From Zygnema cylindricum (taxonomy: Eukaryota > Streptophyta > Zygnematophyceae > Zygnematales > Zygnemataceae), in contig JBBHKE010003331.1 of assembly GCA_037447655.1 (NCBI GenBank), positions 1 through 20,529 on the forward strand: a DNA stretch of 20,529 nt, given 5' to 3'. A program made the translations under genes and the position numbers. Numbering within the stretch: position 1 is the stretch's first letter; the number at the start of each line of letters is the position of its first letter. Positions 1 to 8,739 of the stretch are shown here, one piece after another. The notes under the pieces were generated by a model. The model searched no databases. It had not been told where the DNA came from and saw only the letters and a list, made by a program, of their open reading frames with translations.

Positions 1-269
1 CAAACGAAACGCGACTTCGCACGATCGTGCGTAACAAATTTCGCACGCGAAACTTCCTACGAAATTCCCTTAAGTAAAAGTGACGTTTCGTACTAAAATT
101 TGTACGAAACGAACCACCGTGCATACTTAATGTTTCGTTAGAACTTTGTGAAACGTACACGCGTAATTTCGGTAGTAATTTGACCCATAATCTGTTTCAA
201 TGATACCCACTTGTTATTTAGACCCCACGCTATCACCTAAATACACCCATCGCTATAACTTTTAAAATA
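1..269 (-). repeat. 3' LTR of the gypsy element, part left of the Helitron
   Basis: This aligns base for base with 8360-8628 in the complete LTR, with about 11 mismatches and no gaps. In the element's direction it is U3 sequence downstream of 1826-1936; the rest of the LTR (about 586 bp) should lie just outside the window. It includes a perfect 14-bp palindrome, CGCACGATCGTGCG (18-31), conserved at 8377-8390, in a CpG-rich stretch. The break at 269 is exactly where the Helitron starts. Confidence 0.95.
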
Positions 270-357
270 TCAGTATCAGTATATAAATAAGAGAACTTTG
301 TTCGCCTTTCTGGAAACCCTTATATAGGGGGTGTGTCTGTCAAGGATTTTTTCTGTC

Positions 358-1003
358 CGTTCGCGGTACGGAAGGCCGTACCGTTGGCACGATGTAGCAT
401 TGCCGCCCGTCGGCGTTATTCTACTCTGCCGCTGGCTGGCGTGATTCTACGCTGCCGACAGTAAACATAATTATTCGCTGCCGACAGTTCGCATAATTTT
501 ACGTTGTCGCTCGCCCGCTCGCAATTTTCTACGTTGCCGCCGGCTGGCAATTTTCTAAGTTAACGGCCGCTGGCAATTTTCTACGTTGCCACCGGCTGGC
601 AATTTTCTACGCTGCCACCGGCTGGCAATTTTATATGCTGCCGCCGACTGGCAATTTTCTACGTTGTCGGCTGCTGGCAATTTTCTACAGTGCCATCGGC
701 TGGCAATTTCTACGCTGCCGCCGGCTGGCAATTTTCTACGTTGCCATTGGCTGGCATAACTTTACGATGCCATAATTATACGCTGCCGTCAGCTGTCATA
801 ATTATTCGCTGCCGCCGGCTGGCATAATTATGCGCTGCCGCCGGGAGGCATAATTCTACGTTTGCCAGCCGTCGCTGTACATACTGCCGTACGATTGGCG
901 TAATATCACATTGCCAACTGTCGTTGTACAGACCGCCGTACCACTAACGTAATATAACCTTGCCAAACGTCGGAGTAGAGACCGCCAGACCGATGGCACA
1001 GTG
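358..1003 (+). repeat. Minisatellite in the Helitron, 26-bp units flanked by ~50-bp units
   Basis: The core (about 410-870) is a run of about 26-bp units with consensus near CTGGCAATTTTCTACGTTGC followed by a CCGCCGG-type spacer. Some units carry CATAATTATGCG in place of CAATTTTCTACG. At both ends the unit is about 50 bp and carries ACCGCCGTACCG...GGCAC...TTGCC...CGTC (around 358-412 and 880-1003). The 50-bp form looks like a diverged dimer of the short form, which would make this a higher-order array. There is no coding potential. Confidence 0.85.
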
Positions 1004-1005
1004 TA

Positions 1006-1542
1006 CACCGCGAATCGTTATTAGTGTCAATAACTCTAATTTGGGTTCTTAAAATTTTGATTTTTTTCCTCAAATAAGATACATGGTTTTAATTTTTCCT
1101 TGATGTTAATTAAGGTATCGTACAAAATAGAGTAAAAAACGAAAGTACAACAAGATCTAAATAGTGTGGTGTACGGTTGATGTCATACCGTACATAAATG
1201 TACCTTTTCAAGTGAAATTTTACAAAAAATGAAATTAAATCACATGCGCACGCATAGGAACGTGCGCTCAAAAACGGAATTAGTCTGACACGTAAATTGG
1301 TTTGACATGTACGGATATTTAAATTTCACGACTGCGTACGATTTCTAATATTTTGTACGAATACATATGTTAATGTATACAATCGTACGGAGAATATTTC
1401 ATTTTTGCTATTCCCAAATTATCATTAAGCCAAAAATACAATACACCTTTAAAAAAAAAAAAACAAATTCTTAATTAGCATCAATTACGGTAAATAACCT
1501 TCAACACTATTTAAACTTTGACACTAATAGCGATTCGCGGTG
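1006..1542. mobile_element. MITE-like inverted-repeat element with TA target duplication, copy 1
   Basis: The termini are inverted repeats of about 25 bp with one mismatch: CACCGCGAATCGTTATTAGT at the left and its complement (with CTATTAGT) at the right. TA flanks both ends (1004-1005 and 1543-1544). Removing the element and one TA rejoins a normal minisatellite unit (GGCACAGTG+TAACGTTG, compare GGCACAACGTGACGTTG in the neighbouring units), so the ends are well fixed. It is 537 bp, AT-rich and non-coding. TA duplication suggests mobilisation by a Tc1/mariner-type transposase, but the TIR is not the Stowaway consensus. A second member lies at 18142-18593. Confidence 0.85.
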
Positions 1543-1567
1543 TAACGTTGTTGTGCGATCTTTCGCA

Positions 1568-1770
1568 GTATGGACCGCCGTACCGCTAGCACAACGTGAC
1601 GTTGCCGTGCGTCAGTGGTACAGGTCGCCGTACCGCTGGCACAACATAACGTTGCCGTGCGTCAGCGGTACAGACCGCCGTACCGAAGGCACAACGTGAC
1701 GTTGCCGTGCGTCAGCGGTACAGACCGCCGCAACGCTGGCACAACGTGACGTTGCCGTGCGTCCGCAGTA
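1568..1770 (+). repeat. 50-bp minisatellite, four units, right part of the Helitron array
   Basis: Four consecutive 50-bp units start at 1568, 1618, 1668 and 1718, each beginning GTA(C/T)(A/G)G followed by CGCCGTACCG, then GGCACAACGTGACGTTGCC and GTGCGTCAGCG. They differ from one another at only a few positions. A fifth unit is the one split by the MITE (974-1005 plus 1545-1567). Periodicity alone explains the overlapping open frames on the minus strand. Confidence 0.92.
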
Positions 1771-1812
1771 CGGGCATGATAAACTGGACAGGTACATGCC
1801 CGTGTAACGGGC
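1770..1812 (+). other. Helitron 3' terminal hairpins (two mutually exclusive stems)
   Basis: The terminal hairpin is GCCCGT (1798-1803), loop GTA, ACGGGC (1807-1812). It is followed by nine bases and the terminal CTAG, as expected for the Helitron replication-termination hairpin. A second, longer stem is possible: ACGGGCATG (1770-1778) is exactly complementary to CATGCCCGT (1795-1803). The two stems share 1798-1803, so only one can form at a time. Confidence 0.8.
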
Positions 1813-1825
1813 GTTGATTTACTAG

Positions 1826-1936
1826 TAACTCCAAATAGCGTGATTCTTTCGCGGACGTCTACCAAATTTAGTACTCTATAATCATAATACCTAAATACCC
1901 CTTTATAAACAAGTTTGATCCGCTATTGCTATTACA
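1826..1936 (-). repeat. 3' LTR of the gypsy element, part right of the Helitron (U3 start)
   Basis: It aligns with 8629-8739 over 111 bp with about six mismatches. In the element's direction it opens TGTAAT, the LTR start next to the polypurine tract. It resumes at T1826, the base following the A|T Helitron target. Confidence 0.95.
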
Positions 1937-1950
1937 TCATCCCCTCTTTA
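1937..1950 (-). other. Polypurine tract of the gypsy element
   Basis: On the minus strand the sequence TAAAGAGGGGATGA lies directly against the start of the 3' LTR. This is the expected place and composition for the primer of plus-strand DNA synthesis. Confidence 0.88.
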
Positions 1951-1984
1951 TTTTTAATTGACCTCAGTTAAACACCTTTAATTC

Positions 1985-3393
1985 TCAAGACGGGACTTCT
2001 ATATTATTATCCCTCCAATACCTCTGTAAAAACTCAGAATTTTTATCCTCTAAAGTCAACACTCATCCTCACGCCTTCCTAGATAATGCACTTGCCAAAA
2101 TATAGTATCGCTGACCCTGAACCGTTGCCCAACCCAATCTATTACCCATCTGTGGACTTCAGGTTCTATAATTATTGAGGGATCCAATTCCAATTCTCCT
2201 TCAGTTGGTCAAAGATTCGCTGGTTTCAATTGGTTGATGTGTATCACTGGATGAATTTTTGTTGAAGGCGGGAAGTCCAATTTGGCAGCAACTGACGATA
2301 TCATCTCGATTACAGTAAATGGTCCAATGTACTTAGGAGCAAATTTCCCCGTAGGATCCGATTGTCCCTCAATCTTGCACCTGTAATGAGTTGTAGAAAG
2401 CCAAACCTTGTCACTTGTGCGTAACACCTAATCACCCCGTTTGCGGTTAGCATTAAATTCTTGCCTCCTTTGTGCCTCCACTAATGCATCCCGGACATTT
2501 TCCAAACTGTTTGAATATATTCCCAAAACTCTGTTCCAGAACCTCTATTCTCTTGAGTGACCCCTGTTATTAAGTCCAATGCTTCTCTAGGTTGGTATCC
2601 GTATGCAACTTTTAATGGTGAGAATCCTTTACTAGCATGCTTACATGAATTGTATGCAAATTCGATTAATGGCAATTTAGATTCCCATGTGTTTTGAACT
2701 CCACTGCAAACAGTCCTTCGCATTTCCTCTAGTATACGGCTCATCTTTTTTGTCTGTCCATCTGTGAGGATGATAAGCGGTACTCATTTTCAATTCAGAG
2801 CCTAAATTTTGTTGTAATTCTTTCCAAAAAGCATACGTAAATTTAGAATCTTTATCACTAAGTATAGATAGAGGGACTCCATGATGTCTGACCACGTTGT
2901 CAAAATATAACTTTGCAATATCTATAACTGAATGAGTAGTTTTGCAAGGGATAAAGATTGCCATTTTACTGAACCTATCGACTACGACCATGAGACTGTC
3001 ATTCTTTTTAGATGTAGCAGGCAACCTGACAATAAAATCCATAGTGACAGATTCCCACGGTCTTTCGGGTATATCCAAAGGTTTTAAGAGACTTTTAAGT
3101 TTTTGGGTACTGGATTTATTCAGTTGGCAAAAGACACAACTTTCCACGTGTTTTGACACCTCTTTTGCCATCCCAGGCCAAAACAATCTACTTTGCAATT
3201 GACTAAGAGTTTTATCTCGACCTAGATGTCCTAAATGCTCATGAGCTTCCCGTAAAATTTGTTTTCTTAAGTCTCCCACTTCAGGAATGCATAATCTATC
3301 CCCGATTTGCAAATACAGTAAACCATCCTCTAGTCTAAAGTTTTTGACATGCCTCTCATTCAATGGGTCAGAATTCCCTCCCGAAATATTCTT
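1985..3393 (-). pseudogene. Gypsy integrase with GPF module and chromodomain-like tail, broken
   Basis: Integrase joins retrotransposon cDNA to host DNA. The zinc finger is visible (HEHLGH near 3240 and CVFC near 3150), followed by the catalytic core: first Asp in TMDFIVRLP, second in SDKDSKFT. The third catalytic residue, normally Glu after GQT, is Lys (codon 2748-2750). A two-base deletion near 2768 shifts the frame just before it. One-base shifts occur near 2500 and 2057, and there are stops at 2428-2430 (TAG) and 2209-2211 (TGA). The C-terminal KYIGPF module (about 2320) is followed by an acidic linker and a segment ending FWQVHYLGRREDE, which resembles a worn chromodomain; this last point is tentative. 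It follows RNase H in the same frame after a TAG at 3394-3396. It cannot make an active integrase. Confidence 0.92.
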
Positions 3394-3931
3394 CTAAATC
3401 ACAACAAAATAAGGATCTTTATCATAACCATTTCTAACTGTATCTAAAAAAAATTCATCTTCAACCATAACACTTATTTCAAAATATCTACTTAAAGGAT
3501 CTGCGACTACATTTGTCTTCCCAAGAATATGTTTGACATTAAATTTGAAATATGCTAATTTTTGCATCCACCTAACCTGTCTGCCAGTCATAATCTGCGC
3601 ATCACTTAATTTCGTAAATAAGAGGGTGCTTTATTATCACACTGAACTGTAAATTCTTTATTATGCAAATAACAACGCCATTTCACCAATGCATGTACAA
3701 TTGCAAGTAATTCCTTTTCTTGTGCTGTATAGTTCTTTTCAGCATCATTGAATTTTTTGGACTCAAAAACAATAGGATGAAAGTGTTTGCCGCCTTTTTG
3801 ACTTATGCCTGCACCTAGACCTTTATCAGATGCATCTGTAGTGATCAGAACTTCAAATTCCTTAGGAAGGTCAGGATACACCAGTGTAGGGGCAGAGGTC
3901 AACTTCCCTTTTAATTCCTCGAATGCTCCCT
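3394..3931 (-). pseudogene. Gypsy RNase H domain, broken
   Basis: RNase H removes the RNA strand during reverse transcription. The segment opens after the RT with TSAPTLVYPDLP and carries the first catalytic Asp in ITTDASDKG, the Glu helix in YTAQEKELLAIVHALVKWR and a third Asp in QCDNKA, where most gypsy elements have TDH. A one-base shift near 3632 separates this from the conserved end (RQVRWMQ... and NVVADPLSR). A one-base shift near 3932 separates it from the RT. The linker to integrase ends in a TAG stop (3394-3396) that stays in the integrase frame. Confidence 0.9.
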
Positions 3932-4790
3932 TCGATCAGCTCCCCACACAAACGTCTCCTTCTCCCGAAGTAAATCCGTCAAAGGTGCGGCGATCATACT
4001 GAAATTTGTGATAAATTTCCTGTAATAAGTGGCCAATCCCAAAAATGATCTAACTTCTGTGACATTAGTAGGTTGTTTCCAATTTTGGATTGCTAAAATT
4101 TTGGAAGGATCAGTTTTAACACGTTCTCCACTAACTATATGTCCCAAAATTAATTGTTCACTTTTAAGAAAACCAGATTTTGACAATTTTCCATATAATT
4201 TTCTTTCTCTTAACCTTTCCAACACTCTTTTCAAATGAATTATATGTTGTTCTTTAGATTCACTGTGAAGTAAAATATCATCTATAAACACTTGGACAAA
4301 CTCATCTATGTAATCTGAAAAGGTTTGGTTCATTAATCTTTGGTAAGTAGGCGGTGCATTCGTTAAGCCGAATGGTATCACTATCCATTCGTAATGACCC
4401 ACCCTAGTCTTGAAAGCAGTTTTATCAACATCTTCAATTCTAATTGGCACCTGATTAAAGCCACTACGCTGGTCAATCAACGAAAATACTTGAGCACCCT
4501 TTAAACGATCTATCAAATCCGAAATTAAAGGTAACGTATACTTATCCTTCACCGTAATCTTATTCAGACTACGATAATCGAATACATTCTCAACATTCCG
4601 TCCTTCTTTTTGACGAAGAGAACGGGTGCTCCGTACAGTGATTTGCTGGGCTGAATATGTCTTTTCTCTAGGAGTTCTTTGATCTGTTTCTTTAACTCCT
4701 CCTGCTCAAAGAAACTGTGTTTATAAAGTCCTGTGACATGAGGATTACATCCAGGTTCAAGGTTAATAACATGTTCTACATCTCGGGAAG
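3932..4790 (-). pseudogene. Gypsy reverse transcriptase, broken
   Basis: The polymerase domain starts near 4790 (DVEHVINLEPG), passes through the fingers (GAPVLFVKKKDG) and has the palm motif SLIDQRSGF, where most relatives have DLRSGY. The FIDD form of the catalytic YxDD box is at 4277-4288 in VQVFIDDILLHS. The thumb and connection follow with VRSFLGLATYYRKFI. A one-base indel near 4585, just before DYRSLNKI, splits the domain into two frames. A second near 3932 separates it from RNase H. The catalytic Asp pair is kept, but no single reading frame covers the domain. Confidence 0.93.
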
Positions 4791-5720
4791 GTGGCCTTCC
4801 CGAGGGTAAATCACTTGGGAAAACATCTTGAAATTCAAAAATCAAATCCTTAATAACAACATCAGATGTATTAATGTCAGTTACAAAATCAGATTTTAGT
4901 TTTTCAAAAGTTTTAGTTGTGTCTGATTTAGTGATGACATCAATGTTAGTGTTTTCTCCCCCCCTTTCATCAGTAATTGCCTCAGTTACTAATAACAAGA
5001 AAGCATGATTTGTTTTATCTTTTAAGTGCTTTTTAAATTGTTTTGCAGAAATCAAACCTTCCACTCCCAATCTGGTTATGTTATTTATATGATTCCTATA
5101 CAATTTCTTAGGAGATAATGCTTGCAAAACCTTCCAACCGTTTTCAGACATCACTTTCAAGGTGTTAATTTCCCAATTAATTTGAGGATTGTGTTCAGTT
5201 AACCAAAGCTTTCCCAAAATTAGTTCTTCACTTCCCAAATTCATTATTTCACACACAACTTTCATTTTATGACCCTGGATATCAACTTCTATCGTGTCAA
5301 TTTGTAAGTCTAATGTGGACTTATTACCATTTACCACTTGAACATGTAAAGGCTTTTCCCTTATAACAGTAGGAATTTTATTTTCCTCTGCAAACTTATA
5401 TGAAATAAAATTATGTGTGGCACCTGAATCAACCATTACTCTAAACGGTTTTCCTTCCACTAATGACTCGAATCTAATCAAACTGTGTCTGGTGTCATCA
5501 TTACTTAACTGTCCTAACATAGGTCTGTTGTTGAGAATTTCATCAGAAGCATTTTTTAAACTATGCAATGTAGTGAGAATCATAATAAATTCAGCTATCC
5601 TAACTTTTCCATTCATTAATTTGCTCTCCAAAGTTAACTGTTTAACTCTTGGATCCAGTTGACTCAACTGAGGACTTTCAGTTAGTCCTTTCCGTTTCCC
5701 ACCTCCTGGGCTTCGTGCTC
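4791..5720 (-). pseudogene. Gypsy aspartic protease and linker to RT
   Basis: The retropepsin-type protease matures the Gag-Pol polyprotein. The active-site motif VMVDSGATHNF is at about 5400-5440 (DSG codons 5422-5430), followed by the second-strand motif ELILGKLWL near 5215. The region from 5667 through the start of RT is a single open frame of 367 codons, the longest intact stretch of the element. Its first codon there is an internal TTG. The reading continues upstream (SPQLSQLDP), so this is not a true start. A frameshift near 5745 separates it from the nucleocapsid. Confidence 0.88.
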
Positions 5721-5749
5721 AGCTAAGTATAATGCAATATCCTCTTGAG

Positions 5750-6998
5750 ACCTTCATTTACACCGACTAATTTGAGAGAACCTTTATTTGTACAGTCTTT
5801 AGCGTAATGATATAGACCTCCGCATTTGAAACAAGTGACTTTCTTTTTGGGTTTTATGCACCCTCTACTAAAATGTCCCTCCTCTCCACAGTTATAACAG
5901 TTAATCTTTTTCAGTTATGCACACTCAAATGCTCTATGACCCTTTTTCTGACAAATAGTGCATGTGGGGATGGTAAGGTTAAGCTTTCTGGGCATTAATG
6001 CTTGGTTTAGGATTTTTAATGTATCCCCCTTTATTGTTAAATTTATTTCCTGCATTAACACTATGTCCACCCTTTTGATTTCTCCTGAAGATATTTTGCC
6101 TATTCACCAGACCATCATTCAGACCCTGTTCAACAAATTCCTCCTCATCTCACTCTGATACTTCATTCAAATTACCCCTGAGTGATCGAGTTTCACGATT
6201 ATACCCCAAGTGATCCTCTAATTCCAATGACTTATCTTGTAATTCTTTCAAATTATTAAATTTTTGATGTTTTAGTTCTGATTTTAATATAGGATTCAAA
6301 TAGTTCAAGAAATGCAATTTAGCCATTTCATCAGTCAAACCTATGACATGAATGTTAAATGAGTCAAATTCCACAATATAATCCTTCACAGATCTAGTCT
6401 ATTTACAATTCAACCACTTTTCTTCCATTCTGGATTTAAAAGTGACAGACAAGAAACGCGATTTGATCGCGGTTTTAAAAGTTTCCCAATCAGCATTATC
6501 AAGAATCAATTTAGACCTTCTCTGAGTATAATACCAAATCTGAGCATCGCCTTTCAGACAGTTAACAGCAAAAGAAGTGTAATCATCACGATCGCAATTT
6601 CTAGACTCCAAATAATATTCCATATGAAAAATCCAAGGATCCAACTCATTGATCCTCTTACCATCAAACGATGGTGCCTCAGTAATAGACAATTTCAGAT
6701 CCCTTATCTTCTTAGGTCTATCATGATCATCCTCCCTAAAACTGGCATTCCTTTTACTACTCTCACCCTTTTGGTCATTCATATCATTCTTGGTCTGAAT
6801 TAAGTTATTAAGTTCATCTAATTTCTCATTTGAAACATTTCCATTTTCTTTGACAACTTTCAATTCACTTTTCAATTCGGAAATGGTTTCATCCACAACG
6901 GCAGCATGATTATTAAATCTTTTGACCAATTTCACAGTCTGCTTCTTCAACACATTCAACGCATTCTCCATTTCGCGTTTCCATGCAGAGTTTGCCAT
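5750..6998 (-). pseudogene. Gypsy gag: capsid plus three CCHC zinc knuckles, broken
   Basis: Gag packages the element RNA. I place the start at ATG 6998-6996 (MANSAWKREMENAL); a GTG two codons upstream is also in frame. An N-terminal charged, coiled-coil-prone stretch comes first. The retrotransposon capsid fold follows, with FDGKRINELDPWIFHMEYYL, LKGDAQIWYY and FKTAIKSRFL. Three CX2CX4HX4C knuckles lie at 5921-5962, 5858-5899 and 5792-5833. In-frame stops occur at 6399-6401 (TAG), 6150-6152 (TGA) and 5915-5917 (TAA), the last between knuckles one and two. There is a frameshift near 5985. Three knuckles is more than the one or two usual for plant gypsy gag. Confidence 0.9.
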
Positions 6999-7759
6999 TA
7001 TCACACAATGAAATCAAGCAAAAGAAAGATAGAGTATAATTTCTCAATGAAATTTGATGCAGATTTGAAGTCCTCAGGTTGCTCCAATCTAAGACTTCTT
7101 CTCCTTAACAAATCCTTTGAAAAGATCAAGATCTGAGATATTAAACAGACATTGACAGTAAGTTAGTACAAATTCAAATTTTCAATTTCCTAACATTGAA
7201 ACATAAGGTAAGAATTTCCCCACAAATTTTGCAATAGCAAAATTGAAAGCTCTCTAAGGTAAGATTTAACCATAAATTTTGCAACAGCAAAATTAAAATC
7301 AATCAAAAGTAACAATTTAGGGTTTGAAAAGTTTTGAGTCATTTCTAGACTCCTTTGCTCTTGAAGAAGTAAAGTACTCCACTTTCCTTCTCCTCCATTA
7401 GCAAATTTCCCACTTCCCAATATATTAGGATCTTTTACTCTCTAATCCTCATATCCTCACCCTTCATGGCTTCAATTCCTCCCTCTACACATGAATCATT
7501 GCTAAGAGAATGCAAGTTTGTTTGGCCTCTAGGTAATTGGAGTGAGCTTCAGCGGTGGCTTCACTGCCCACCCCGCTTTAGTCCAGAGGACCTAAGCACG
7601 CCCCACATCTAACCAGCGGCCGCTGGCAGTGTGGTCACTTAGTTTCCCTCTAATCCCCTACCACTCACATTGTGGTTCCACCAACCCGGGTCAAAGCACC
7701 CTCACCGGTCACGGCAGTCGATTTTCCGATGAGCAAGCTTCACTTTGGCTTTTAACCAA
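6999..7759 (-). other. Untranslated leader of the gypsy element
   Basis: About 760 bp lie between the PBS and gag, with no supportable coding region; a 76-codon open frame (7190-7420) has no recognisable content. It holds a 51-bp tandem duplication (units from 7207 and 7258, each with AAATTTTGCAA(C/T)AGCAAAATT) and a perfect GC-rich palindrome, CCAGCGGCCGCTGG (7613-7626). Leaders of LTR elements normally carry packaging and dimerisation signals; that role here is inference. Confidence 0.7.
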
Positions 7760-7771
7760 GCTCTGATACCA
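7760..7771 (-). other. Primer binding site, initiator tRNA-Met
   Basis: On the minus strand TGGTATCAGAGC lies two bases inside the 5' LTR. It is the exact complement of the 3' end of plant initiator tRNA-Met and fixes both the LTR boundary and the element's direction. Confidence 0.96.
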
Positions 7772-7773
7772 TA

Positions 7774-8739
7774 TGTAACAGGATTTCTTACCTCTCTGAA
7801 AATCCCATTACTTCAATCAATTTCAACCACACATTCCACACATTGGAAAATACACATCCACATTGGAAAACACTCACATAACGATAAACTTTAAATTAGA
7901 AGAAGCTTATGTCCATAACATTAGCTTGGTCTCTTGCCCTCGTGGCTCAGCCCTTCAAATTAAAGTGTTTCCTCTACTCTCCACTCTTAATAATTCTATC
8001 TCTTAACTACTAAAACACTATTTAATTAGTAAGAGATTTCAATGCAAAAATGCCTTTTCTCCAATTTGGTATTAATCGCTCAGGACCAAGATCAGCCAAA
8101 ATTTCCACAAACTTTTCCCAAAGGAAAAGATGTCTACTCTCCTCTTACACTTCACTATTTATCCATCATCGCCCTGGACTCGCCAGGCCAAAGTCAACGC
8201 TCCGTTTTAATAGGCTTTTACCTGGTCAATCATTGATCAGCAAAGACTCATATTGACCAATGCAAAAACGTGCGAAATCTCTTACTAACTACTTAGCACT
8301 TTACTAACCAATCAAACGTTACGTTTCACTATGTAACATTTACGTGCAAAAGTGTGCGCCAAACGAAACGCGACTTCGCACGATCGTGCGTAACAAATTT
8401 CGCACGCGAAACTTCCTACGAAATTCCTTTAAGTAAAAGTGACGTTTCGTACTAAAATTTGTACGAAACGAACCACCGTGCATACTAAAAGTTTCGTTAG
8501 AACTTTATGAAACGTACACGCATAATTTCGGTTCTAATTTGACCCTTAACCCGTTTCAATGATACCCACTTGTTATTTAGACCCCACGCTGTCACCTAAA
8601 TACACCCATCGCTATAACTTTTAAAATATAACTCCAAATAGCGTGATTCTTTCGCGGACATCTACCAAATTTAGTACTCTATAATCATAATACCTAAATA
8701 CCCCTTTATAAATAAGCTCGATCCGCTATTGATGTTACA
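7774..8739 (-). repeat. 5' LTR of the gypsy element, complete (966 bp)
   Basis: It is bounded by TG and CA with short inverted ends (TGTAACA on the plus strand at 7774, TGTTACA ending at 8739), by the PBS on one side and by unrelated DNA on the other. Its 8360-8739 part matches the left LTR. A TATA-like box reading GGATAAATAG in the element's direction lies around 8155-8165, a plausible start region for the genomic RNA. The U3 contains CGCACGATCGTGCG (8377-8390). It is the uninterrupted version of the Helitron target (A8628|T8629). Confidence 0.95.

Larger units (their letters stand above)
270..1825 (+). mobile_element. Non-autonomous Helitron inserted in the gypsy 3' LTR
   Basis: The uninterrupted LTR reads aaaataTAACTCC (around 8623-8635). 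Here the same sequence is split between A269 and T1826 with nothing lost and no target duplication. The insert begins TCAGTATCAGTATATAAATA (270-289) and ends CTAG (1822-1825). A GC-rich hairpin, GCCCGT-GTA-ACGGGC (1798-1812), lies 9 nt before that end. A 5' TC, a 3' hairpin followed by CTRR, insertion between A and T and no duplication are the diagnostic features of Helitrons. It has no Rep/helicase coding capacity. Most of its length is a minisatellite interrupted by an inverted-repeat element. The short ORFs inside are by-products of the repeats. Confidence 0.93.
1..8739 (-). mobile_element. Ty3/gypsy LTR retrotransposon, degenerate, 3' LTR cut by window edge
   Basis: In the element's own direction (right to left) the order is LTR 8739-7774, PBS 7771-7760, leader, gag from 6998, protease, reverse transcriptase, RNase H, integrase ending at 1985, PPT 1950-1937, and LTR from 1936 past the window start. 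Protease before RT and integrase last is the Ty3/gypsy order. The integrase has an HHCC finger and a GPF module, and a chromodomain-like tail may follow, which would make it a chromovirus. The two LTRs differ at about 17 of 380 alignable positions, so the insertion is old by LTR divergence. The coding region has at least a dozen stops and frameshifts. The predicted 5-bp target duplication starts at 8740 (ctttt); its partner lies outside the window. Confidence 0.93.

Noticed and set aside
358-1770. CRISPR-like array of short repeats
   Set aside because: The repeats are directly tandem without unique spacers, and the surroundings are clearly eukaryotic transposons.
270-1825. Reading the LTR insert as a CACTA or other TIR element
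   Set aside because: There are no terminal inverted repeats at 270 and 1825 and no target duplication. TC...CTAG, the hairpin and A|T insertion fit a Helitron.
1612-1865. Two overlapping minus-strand open frames of 61 and 67 codons
   Set aside because: They lie in the 50-bp minisatellite of the Helitron. The repeated peptide DARQRHVVP simply mirrors the DNA repeat, and there is no start context or family match.
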